From NCBI GenBank assembly GCA_030323885.1, contig CM059187.1, forward strand, positions 85,319,614-85,383,613: a DNA stretch of 64,000 nucleotides. The letters run 5' to 3'. The position numbers were made by a program, and so were the translations under genes. This document shows, one piece after another, positions 20,800 through 29,574 of the stretch. Source of the DNA: Branchipolynoe longqiensis (Eukaryota; Annelida; Polychaeta; Phyllodocida; Polynoidae). Numbering within the stretch: the first letter of the stretch is position 1; the number at the start of each line of letters is the position of its first letter. Below the pieces are notes generated by a model, which was not told the origin of the DNA, ran no database searches, and worked only from the letters and a program-made list of their open reading frames with translations.

Positions 20800-21440
20800 G
20801 ATTTTTGTCTCTCTCTCACTCACTCTCTCCCTCCCCCACACCCTCCCCTCCCCCACACCCACACCCCACACGCCGTACTCTGTGTATTCCACGCAGGCGT
20901 AAGAAAACACGGTGGCCTACAAGCGTCGTTATCGACGTGCCGAGAGCACCCGGCGGCCGAGACATGCCTCACTGCACTACTTGGTGTCCGGCATTGATCC
21001 GAGGGGCCACAACCTCACCTCCCACCGCCCAGCTCCTCCGACTCCCTCCCGCCGACTCCCTCCCGCCCGGCCCCCGCCCACCCTCCCCCCGTCCCCGATC
21101 CAACTCCTCACCGTCCGGTCCCTCCCTGCTCCCATACCGTCCTCTTCCCAATATTCAGCCTGGCTTCTTCTCCCTACTCTTCCTCCACCAACTCACCGTT
21201 CACCCTCACCTACCACGCCCTGACCCTCCACCCTACCTTCCCACAATTCCGTTCATTGCACCCTGCTCCCCACCCTCCCTCACACACATTGCTCTCTTTT
21301 CACCGAACCCACCAAGTCCAGTCTCGTGCAGAACACTCTGAATCCGCCTCACACATTCAGCCTCTTCCACCCCCCCTAATCCTGCTACGGTTATCCACCT
21401 GACTACCCTCCCTCCTCCCGGGGAGTCTGCCACCGATATT
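20800..21440. other. Pyrimidine-rich, C-rich tract
   Basis: Plus strand dominated by CTCCCC and CCTCCC motifs with a CpG-rich patch at 20890-21080. The 178-codon proline-rich frame at 20805-21341 has no domain and is composition-driven. Confidence 0.5.
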
Positions 21441-21859
21441 GATGTGCGCGAAAGTCAGCAAAATTACACCACAACTTTTAAAGTAGCCACCTTTAAACGT
21501 AGAAGTTGAATACTCATCAGTTCACCCATGTTGCTGCTTCTGCTCCTCAAATGCAACTTCTTTAAATCTAGCAATTTGTTTTAAAATGATGTCCTTCCCC
21601 AAATCTCATTTTCACAGTGATAATTATTATTATTTATCATTATTGGTGCTGTTTAATTTTGCTATATAAATGAGTGCTGTTTTTCTCTTGTATATAAAAG
21701 GTCTGCATTATTGCGTTGGCCTGTAGGTTGCAGAGTCCTATGGTTTTGGACTTCTGCTATATTTTAGAGATAAATGCATTGTTTGTGATGCTCAGCAACA
21801 CGGGTAATTTGGCATTCGGACATGGCCATAGCCTCATAGCATTAAGAAAAACACTTATG

Positions 21860-22240
21860 CTGCCACCTATCGAGTAATGGCGATACTACCAATATAACTT
21901 GTGTGTCAGCGCCACCTATATTCACTTTTAAAACGAAACTTGATTAATGCTAACTAATAACTTTACTGACCTGCCATCTGCAGTTGTTTACTGGAACTAT
22001 TGGCCTTAACCGCCTATATAAGGACTGATTCTACGGTGGTGAGCTCACTTCGACACGACCACCGGAGGATACTTACTGGCTTTTTGAACTGCCACCCCAC
22101 CCACCCCCACCCACCCTTTTTGGGGTATGGAGTTAAAAGCTCTTGACCCCACTGTCCTTAACTTGTTTGAAACTGAACATTGTGCTTAATAAAAATGTGT
22201 TATTGAAAAATAAATTCAACCTTAAACCTATATGCTGTGT
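21860..22240 (+). repeat. Possible solo LTR-like segment (TATA plus polyadenylation module)
   Basis: CCTATATAAGGAC at about 22012 resembles a TATA box, and AATAAAAATGTG follows at about 22186, a spacing typical of a compact LTR. No second copy, PBS or clear TG/CA ends are visible, so this is only a candidate. Confidence 0.25.
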
Positions 22241-22749
22241 CGGTGTCAAATTATGCTTATCATGATAATTGTCTTAATTTTATTTCCATTAAATTAAAAA
22301 TGAATGATTGACTTTGCAGCTCTGTGAAGTGGACAAATGTCCAATTAATGTTAGACGGCACAACACAATTGTGAGGCCATCAGCTTGAATAGTAAGATGT
22401 TCTATTAAAACGATATAATATATCCTTATATAATATGGCAAGAATAACTAGGAAGTGAACTCGTATCTAAATTGGATATGTAAGATCAAACCTGGATGAC
22501 TGTTTTGTTTTCGAAACTGTTGTACTTTCATTGGACTATGCTGCTTTATTCCGTTTCTAAATATGGCATTCTGTGGTTTTATTATGTATGTCATCTGCGG
22601 AGATGTACATAGTAGGCTAAGTTATCACATACAGGTTAGGAAAAAACTTTGAAAATTAAAGAAAAACTAATATAGAAACTACTAACACCCAAAACCGCAA
22701 AAGGTTGGCCTAACAAAGATCAGGTAAACACTCCTGAGTGCGGGACCAG
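22241..22749. other. AT-rich sequence, nothing recognised
   Basis: No repeat or gene seen. Confidence 0.45.
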
Positions 22750-22855
22750 ACCAATCCAGTATCACAGCTGTCCAGCGTTGAAAACAAGCACCCTCATGGG
22801 AGCTTAAATGTTATGGGCAGAATAAAAAACTTGTCACAAAAAAATAAAAAATGAT
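22750..22855 (+). repeat. Interspersed repeat fragment, shared with 3340-3475
   Basis: CCAGCGTTGAAAACAAGC, then TTATGGGCAGAATAAAAAAC and an A-rich tail line up with the earlier copy. Confidence 0.45.
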
Positions 22856-22963
22856 TGTGCTCTTTGGCCGCTTTAGTATATGTCTTGTGCAGCATTATGT
22901 GTTATATCCAGCAACGAGACATGCTTGGTCAGGTAATTAGGACCCAGCATATCTTCAAGATCC

Positions 22964-23250
22964 CCACAATGTGTTGCTACCTTGTCGTGGTGGGGAGTTT
23001 TGTGTGCCTCCGTGACCATGAGAGCTATACCGGCAGGGGCTAGCCCCCTGGCAGATTTAACCAAGCCGGGCAGGACTCATGGTAGAGGACAGACTAAGAG
23101 CAGCAACTGGTCCTCCAGGTTGGGGGTTGGGCATGGGTTCAACAACCCCACCCCGGAAAAAGAACAATGTTACAGAATCACAAACAAGAAACTCAAGGCC
23201 CAGGACCGGGAAAACTGGAGAGCCCTTGTTTGTGGCCTATGCCCAAAGTT
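22964..23250 (+). pseudogene. Internally deleted RTE LINE: 5' region joined to ORF end
   Basis: GTTGCTACCTTGTCGTGGTG, GCAGATTTAACCAAGCCGGG, GCAACTGGTCCTCCAGG and AACAACCCCACCCCGG are characteristic of the 5' region of many metazoan RTE-type LINEs, as I remember them. About 40 bases later the frame reads AQDRENWRALVCGLCP, which resembles the last residues of RTE polyproteins (DR-x-x-WR-x-L). The bulk of the element, with its endonuclease and reverse transcriptase, is missing. It ends where gelsolin-like coding begins. Confidence 0.6.
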
Positions 23251-23362
23251 GGGCAGTAGGCGACATGTTCATCTACGACACGGCTGAGGAGGTGTTTGTG
23301 TGGATGGGCGCTGATGCCTCAATTGGCAAAGAAGAAGAAGAATATCTTCAAGAACATTCGTG
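23250..23362 (+). pseudogene. Gelsolin-like domain exon fragment
   Basis: The frame reads AVGDMFIYDTAEEVFVWMGA, then DASIGKEEEEYLQEHS and a stop. Gelsolin-superfamily domains have the core pattern D-x-F-I-x-D-x-x-x-x-(I/V)-(F/Y)-V-W-x-G followed by a charged helix, and this segment fits it. Such domains bind actin and calcium. Only one partial domain is present, with no clear splice donor downstream and a stop straight after the helix, so it looks like a captured exon fragment or a decayed gene. It may instead be one exon of a real gene whose other exons lie outside; an AG lies just upstream at 23258-23259. Confidence 0.6.
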
Positions 23363-24389
23363 AATTATAAGGGATGGACATGACGTTGACATTCCAGAAA
23401 TATTGAACTTGAAAGGTAGAAAATAGACCTGACACCTTGATGCCATGGACTTTGAACTGAAGATAATTGTGGATTTACATGGACGATAAAGTATAGGTAA
23501 GGAGCTTCCAAGTCACCCACATTCCAAAGAGATTATCTGATGTTTTTCTCTCCATAGCCACCGGTTCTGGAAAAATGCGCCATTGCAGTTCAGCTCTTGT
23601 TCTTGTTTATTTTGGGTCATTAGAAGTAGCGTCATATGATCTGACAGATGCTGGGATCGAAAGTCACACAACCATTGTCTCAGGCTATGGGGGTCGTGTC
23701 AAGGAGAGAATGTGTTAATGCTGACTCAGTGTACTAGTCATACTCTTGTGATATAAGTCATACATTGATAGAAGGCTCCAGTCTGAATTAAATTGAAGAA
23801 TAATTCTATCATTTAACTATTAAGTAATATCCAATGCAAAACATGTAAAATATAAACAATTATATTTAATAAATGTGGGTGTTGATATATATCTTAGTTA
23901 TGTTCCTATATATGTTAGATGTTATTATTCAAAAATTATTAAAATGCCCAATTCATTAATTATTTTCTTTATATATAAAAAAAGGTGATTGGAAAGTGCA
24001 ATAACAAAAAGAAGCAATTATAGATTAACTATTACGTGTCAATGACTTCTGAATTCACTTTTCTGAGGGTGCTGTGGAAAAGAAACCCACCCACTTTATT
24101 TGTAATTTGATGTTGTTTGTTCTGACCAATTGGCCTCCACAATAAGTTTGGAATAAAAATAAATCCAAAAGGATGAAGAGACAAAAAGGGGGAAAATCCG
24201 CGACCTGCTGCTATCAGTACTCATTAATTATTTCCGTCTTTTATTTGCTATATTTAGCGACACATGCTCTGCTTATGTCTAGGTCAATCCCAAGCTCCTC
24301 CTGCTTGTCCTTTTCCTCGACCATCCCTTCCCCATCAACCCTTATAGAGCTATCCCAGAGATTCTACTCAAAGCCAACCCAATAGCCCA
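23363..24389. other. AT-rich sequence, nothing recognised
   Basis: No repeats or genes recognised; becomes C-rich approaching the minisatellite at 24.4 kb. Confidence 0.45.
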
Positions 24390-25100
24390 CCTTCTCTCCC
24401 TCCTTTCCACATACGCAACCAATCCTCAATACTCATCTCACCTCCATCCAACCCGCATAGCCTCCCCAAAGCTTAGCTCCTCTCCCTCCTTTCCACATAC
24501 GCAACCAATCCCCAATACCCATCCCACCTCCATCCAACCCGCATAGCCTCCCCAAAGCTCCACCTCCTCTCCCTCCTTTCCACATATGCAACCAATCCTC
24601 AATACTCATCCCACCTCCATCCAATCCGCATAGCCTCCCCAAAGCTTAGCTCCTCTCCCTCCTTTCCACATACGCAACCAATCCCCAATACCCATCCCAC
24701 CTCCATCCAACCCGCATAGCCTCCCCAAAGCTCCAGCTCCTCTCCCTCCTTTCCACATACACAACCAATCCCCAATACCCATCCCACCTCCATCCAACCC
24801 GCATAGCCTTCCCAAAGCTCCAGCTCCTCTCCCTCCTTTCCACATACGCAACCAATCCGCAATACCCATCCCACCTCCTTCCAACCCATATAGCCTCCCC
24901 AAAGCTCCAGCTCCTCTCCCTCCTTTCCACATACACAACCAATCCCCAATATCCATCCCACCTCCATCCAACCCGTATAGCCTCCCCAAAACTCCAGCTC
25001 CTCTCCCTCCTTTCCACATACACAACCAATCCCCAATACCCATCCCACCTCCATCCAACCCGTATAATCTCCCCAAAGCTCCAGCTCCTCCCACCCACAA
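24390..25100. repeat. 87-bp minisatellite, about 8 units
   Basis: The unit contains CTCCTCTCCCTCCTTTCCAC, ATACGCAACCAATCCCCAAT, ACCCATCCCACCTCCATCC and AACCCGCATAGCCTCCCC; ACCCGCATAG recurs at 24451, 24538 and about 24624. As 87 is 29 codons, three minus-strand frames of 150-193 codons stay open with 29-residue repeats such as GWMEVGWVLGIGCVCGKEGE. All three being open argues against selection on any one. Confidence 0.95.
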
Positions 25101-25400
25101 CACTACACATCCACACAGCCTACATACCCATCTCCCTATCCACCACATACACCAGAACCCGGCACCTCCACACCATATCAATCGCATTTAACTTATACAT
25201 CACCTCACATCTACACTCCTTCACTTTGCCCCACCCTCGCCTCCCCGTCCCTCTCTGCCCACCTCCTCCTCCCCGCCCACTCCCCCATCCTCCACTCCCC
25301 TACCTCTCCTTCTACTCCTCACCTTCCCAGTTCTCCACTTCCACCAGTACCCCCACGCCCCACTCCCCCACCCGCACCTCCGGGGGAAGCCACTACAACC
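25101..25400. other. C-rich sequence after the minisatellite
   Basis: CTCCCC-type low complexity, no unit, no gene. Confidence 0.5.
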
Positions 25401-26237
25401 GCTAGGAGTCATCAATGGAGGAGGCTAAGAGTAGCGGACATCACAAGTGCGCATGTCTGATAGCCGTGCAAGTATGATCGGCCCCCACTATGCGACACTC
25501 GCCGCAGGCATTATGGAACCAGTGATGGCGACGGCTTCCGGTGCTCACCTGTTACATGCCGATAACAAGACCATATATCTGTATTGCGTTCCATAATCCC
25601 CCGACAGATGGCGCGTCACTGTCGTTCCGACGATGAGGTATTTTCACGAAATGTGTCTAATCACATTTATACTGTGGAAAGACATGTGTGTGGGCATGGC
25701 TAATATACCGATTGATTTCACATGAGCTGAAGCCGAAGGTTGAGGCTCATCCTTTGGATGTATTTTATGCTTCTATGTTTGCACAAGCAATTGTTTAATT
25801 TTTCTTTGTGTTTGGACAGATCTATTGCATAGTTTACGAGTAAACTATTGGCAATTGACTTCATGCGAGTACTACTTTAATTCGATCGAGGTAGAAGCGT
25901 CTGTTTCTGTAAGTTATCAGGTGTGAAAATAGACTCTTCATGTGACAGCGAACCGGATATGCTTAGTAAGTAGGAAAGTTAGGGGAAGACGATTTCATGG
26001 ATTCTAACACAAGTTTGTATGACAATCCTTTGAAAGGTCGTATCAAACTGATCATGCAATGTATCCATATACATATATATATATTACGGGAATATGCCAT
26101 GTGCTATGCGATACTTCAGGGTTTAAATGGAACATGTCTGTGAGACAAGATGACGTCACGCCACATCGACGTGATCCCACGTGATGCAAACCCCTCAGAA
26201 GCACACGAAGATCCATTTGTGCAACGCCGAACGCTGC
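25401..26237. other. Unique sequence, nothing recognised
   Basis: Contains TA-rich repeats near 26075 and one perfect CRE octamer (TGACGTCA) at 26151-26158. No gene recognised. Confidence 0.4.
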
Positions 26238-26244
26238 GTCACAC

Positions 26245-26345
26245 CGGGCGCGCTGGCCGAATCGGTAGAGCGCGGATCTCGCGTGCGGAATGTCGGGAGT
26301 TTTGTTCCTGGTCGAGTTAAACCAATGACTTACAAAATTACTTGT
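26245..26345 (+). mobile_element. SINE family A, 5' half (split by a DIRS-type element)
   Basis: GCTGGCCGAATCGGTAGAGC is the tRNA-like box A, and GGGAGTTTTGTTCCTGG the degenerate box B, followed by TCGAGTTAAACCAATGAC and ATTACTTGTCGC. This matches the head of the copy at 55818-56128. At CTTGTCGCT the family sequence stops and DIRS-type coding begins; the remainder resumes at 27711. Confidence 0.88.
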
Positions 26346-26490
26346 CGCTGACCTCGTCCTGGCCGACGCCCTCAGCCGCGCCCACCTCCCCGGTCGTTCG
26401 GCGGGCGTCGCCCGAGACGAGGTTGCCCGCCTCGGGCTTGAGCGGGCCGAGGCCGACCATGACGACTTCCCCTACAACCCTACCCTCTGA
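26341..26490 (+). pseudogene. DIRS RNase H C-terminal fragment
   Basis: The frame reads LVADLVLADALSRAHLPG, then RSAGVARDEVARLGLERAEA and DHDDFPYNPTL before a TGA. ADALSR is the conserved end of RNase H in DIRS and Ty3/Gypsy elements. The first codons coincide with the SINE sequence CTTGTCGCT, so the breakpoint lies within a few bases of microhomology. It overlaps the recombinase ORF in another frame, as in DIRS elements. Confidence 0.75.
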
Positions 26491-27502
26491 TCCAGGGTGC
26501 ACCGCTACTGAGGTTGCTGCCGTGGACGGACTCCGCATCGCCGCCCTCGCCCCTTCCAACTGGCGGAACCGACGCCGGCAGGCCCGAGGCTACGTACAGT
26601 TCGCCTCGGGCCACCACTGGGATCCCCTCGCCCCGACGCCCTTCGACGTCGCTGCCTACACCGCCTCCCTCTACGCCCAGCCCATGGCGCCGGGCTCCAT
26701 CCGGAATGCCCTCTCCGGGGCCCGCTCCTGGCTGGAGGCCGCCGGGGGCGATCCTACCGCATTCGCCTCGCGCCTCGCCAGAGACGTCTGCCGCGGGGGG
26801 GAGCGGGCCTCCGGCCATGTCGCCCGCCCCGCCCCGCCTCTGACGCCCGCCATCCTCGCCGCCGTCGCCCACCACCTCGCCCTCGCCGGGCCCTCGGGCG
26901 TCGTCCCCCGGGCCGCCCTCCTCCTCGGGTACTACGGGATGCTCCGGCAGTCTAGCCTCCTCTCACCCAGCCCCGAGGTGTGGGGCGGCCCGCACACCAT
27001 CACTCGGGGCGATGTCGCCCCCGCCCCCGGGGGACTGCGCGTCACCTTCCGGACTACAAAGAGCATCGCGCTGCCCTCGGGGGCGGTCGCCCTCTTCATC
27101 CCGGCCTCGCCCGGCCGTGCCCTCTGCCCCGTCGCCGCCTGGGCCGCCTCGGTGGCCTTGGCCCCGGCCTGCCCCGCCGATCCTGCCTTCATCATGCCCT
27201 CGGGCCGGCCCCTCGACCCTCGGACGCTCACTGCCATCCTCCGAGGCGCCCTCGCGGCCCTCGGGGTGCCGGCCCCCGATGGCTACACCCTACACAGCCT
27301 CCGCCGGGGAGCCGCCCAGGCATGTCAGCGCGCTGGCGTTCCCCTTTCCGAGATCATGGAGCAGGGGACCTGGACCTCCGCCTCGGTCCACGCCTACGTT
27401 CCTCGGATCGCCGCATCAGGTGCCCCTCGAGCCCTCTCCTCAGTTTTTGGTGGAGGGCTCCTCGGGCCACCTCCCTCCCCTCCTGGTTCATGCCCCCGAT
27501 AG
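26459..27502 (+). CDS. DIRS-type tyrosine recombinase
   Basis: Catalyses DNA strand exchange that integrates the circular cDNA of DIRS-type retrotransposons; it acts in the nucleus. I chose the Met at 26459 because it lies just after the RNase H core; the frame is open back to 26342 (386 codons), and residue numbers here count from 26342. The N-terminal half (residues 60-165) looks like the helical SAM-like domain, with LAPSNWRNRRRQARGYVQF. The catalytic half has Arg202 (YYGMLRQSSLL), Lys240 (FRTTK), His318 and Arg321 (LHSLRRGAA), Trp344 (QGTWTS) in the place often taken by His or Trp, and nucleophile Tyr352 (HAYVPR). All key residues are present and the frame has no stop, so the protein could be functional. 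Codons strongly prefer G or C at the third position, unlike nearby DNA. Confidence 0.85.
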   Translation: MTTSPTTLPSDPGCTATEVAAVDGLRIAALAPSNWRNRRRQARGYVQFASGHHWDPLAPTPFDVAAYTASLYAQPMAPGSIRNALSGARSWLEAAGGDPTAFASRLARDVCRGGERASGHVARPAPPLTPAILAAVAHHLALAGPSGVVPRAALLLGYYGMLRQSSLLSPSPEVWGGPHTITRGDVAPAPGGLRVTFRTTKSIALPSGAVALFIPASPGRALCPVAAWAASVALAPACPADPAFIMPSGRPLDPRTLTAILRGALAALGVPAPDGYTLHSLRRGAAQACQRAGVPLSEIMEQGTWTSASVHAYVPRIAASGAPRALSSVFGGGLLGPPPSPPGSCPR

Positions 27503-27710
27503 ACATTGGCCTCGGGCATGGCCCTCTGGACATTGACTCTCTACCTCATTAGACACTACTTTGACATTTATCCTTGATGCAGTTATCCATTGACCATGTA
27601 CCCGTATTGCTACTGCCCTTGAATAAATGTCTTTATTCCAACTCCCTCGTCTCTCCTTCCTTGCCACGTATCGGTCGTAATGCTAGCATTGCGTTTGATT
27701 CGTGGCGGGG

Positions 27711-27905
27711 AATAGGATAGGGCAAGGCCTGGTTAGCTCAGTGTCAGCACAATGTGACTGAGTGTGATATCGGCTCATTGTGCTGACGGCATGATGTCCC
27801 AGTGGGGCAGCAATATAAGGTTGCCATGAGTGGGCACTTTCACAAGTTGCTATCCATCCTGAGATGACCATAGATGTTGCCAGCGCATAAATCTCCAACA
27901 ACCAA
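27711..27905 (+). mobile_element. SINE family A, 3' half
   Basis: Resumes with AATAGGATAGGGCAAGGCC, continues through GTGACTGAGTGTGATATCGG and GTTGCCATGAGTGGGCAC to the end block GAGATGACCATAGATGTTGC and a CAACAACCAACC tail. Together with 26245-26345 it makes one interrupted copy. Confidence 0.88.
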
Positions 27906-28360
27906 CCCGCACTCTGTCACTAATACGGATGACGTTGTCGTGAATCAAGTCCGATAACCTGAGATCAGTGACTGCTGGTAATTGCGTGGTCGTTAGGGGA
28001 GAACCACTGCTGCCTCCATGTCATTGTTGGTGCACTGAGCATCATTTGTCCACGTAAGGCGCCTACTTGAATAAGAGCATTGCAGCTGCCCTAGAATAGG
28101 ACTGGGTCTAAAATACACCTCTATCCTTGTTGTAGAGGGTCTAAATTCAAAGCACCCCCGCCGGCCCTCTCCAGATCCCCTTTCCCCTCTACTGCACTAC
28201 CTTCCTCCCCTTCCAGCCCCACCGCCCTACTCCCCGCCTTCCCCCGTGCCACCACGGACAGTTCAGGTCAAGCAGCCCATATTAATAGCTTGTGTGGCCA
28301 CCGGTGTTGGCCCACCCGGCCCTCTGAAACTGCTCCCATTGGAATCGGTGCCATTAACCC
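27906..28360. other. Unique sequence, nothing recognised
   Basis: Turns C-rich at 28155-28250. No gene recognised. Confidence 0.4.
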
Positions 28361-28399
28361 TCCCACGTGTCATTGGTGGCCATTATGCCAAGCACAGCA

Positions 28400-29200
28400 T
28401 TTAAAAGAAGCCCCCTCCGTCTGCTACCATCCACCATCCGCACCCATACACCAACGCTGCCATGTCCCACATCTTCTACTGCCACCTGCCACCACCCGCC
28501 GCCAACTGCCCCCAACCCACCGCTGCCACAAACCGCCACCCACCACCACCCACCGCTGCCATCTGCTACAAACTACCACCTCTCACTATTCAACACCATA
28601 CGCCACATGCCGCCAACTGTCCCCAATGCACTGCTGCCACCTGCCACACAAACCACCATCCACCACCTACCACGCACCGCTGCCATCTGCCACCACCGCC
28701 ACCATACACCACCTGTCGCCAAATGTCCCCGACGCCAGTGCTGCCCCCTGCCCCCTTCCGCCACTATCCACCACCCACCGCCACCTACCAGCACCGCCAG
28801 CTGCCACCACCGCCACCTTCCACCACCGCCACCTTCCACCACGCACATCCACCATCCACCATCCACCACAGCCACCCGCCCCCACCCACCACCACCAACC
28901 ACCCGCCGCCACTCACAGCGGCCATATGCCACCTTCCGCCACTATCTACCAGCAACAACCACCTGCTCCCAAACCACCGCTATCACCTGCCACCACTGCC
29001 ACCATACGCCACCATACGCCACTGGTCACCAAATGTCCCCAACCCACCACTGTCATCTGCCACCACCCTCTGTTAACTACCGCTGCCCACCTCTACCCCA
29101 CTCTGATACCCGGAACCTACCGCCACCCGCCGCAACCCGCCGCCGCTCGCCGCCACCCATCACCCACGTCGCCACACACCGCCACCCGCTGCCTGCTGTC
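28400..29200. repeat. CCA/CCG-rich degenerate trinucleotide tract
   Basis: Plus strand is filled with CCACC, GCCACC and TGCCACC motifs, with recurring segments such as CTGCCACCACCGCCACC. Frames of 204-340 codons (28290-29389) in two or three phases are proline/histidine/threonine-rich and have no domain, so I treat them as non-coding. Confidence 0.75.
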
Positions 29201-29574
29201 GCTTATAGAGCGGTCCCCATTGGACACGGCCGCCACACGCACAAACAGCCTTCTCGCGCAATGGCACCGCGAATAGAACTGTCCAACAGTGGAAACCACT
29301 TCAAATGGGAGTCATGCTCAATGCACTTTAGCGCCCCAGAGGCCACTAAAATCAACACCACAGCGGCGGGTTTTGGCGGGCCACTCTGACTGGTAATGGC
29401 TGCGGTAGGGTCACAACCATACAGGACCGCCTCTGCCGGCACCGCTCGCTATTAGAAAGCCGGCGTTAGGTGGTGACCTTAAAATGATTGCTTACATCGG
29501 AGCAAGAGTTAATGTGTTGGATGGCAATAATATGAAACAACAGCAGAACAAAAGGTGACCGCTACTACTAGCGA
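29201..29574. other. Unique sequence, nothing recognised
   Basis: Mixed-composition DNA with CpG-containing words (for example GCGGCGGG near 29363). No gene recognised. Confidence 0.4.

Larger units (their letters stand above)
26341..27710 (+). mobile_element. 5'-truncated DIRS-type (tyrosine recombinase) retrotransposon
   Basis: Contains the end of a reverse-transcriptase/RNase H ORF, an overlapping complete tyrosine recombinase ORF, and a ~200-bp 3' region with AATAAA (about 27622) and a small palindrome ATGCTAGCAT near 27680. Gene order RT/RH then YR with overlap is the DIRS-1 group arrangement. The gag and most of the RT are missing. It lies between two halves of a SINE A copy, which lost about 22 bp at the junction. 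GC content is far above the flanks. Confidence 0.82.

Noticed and set aside
21860..22240. Firm call of a solo LTR
   Set aside because: TATA and AATAAA spacing is suggestive, but ends, target duplication and second copy are missing, so it is listed only as a weak candidate.
28290..29389. Open frames of 204-340 codons
   Set aside because: Degenerate CCA/CCG repeats leave several phases open at once; no domain seen.
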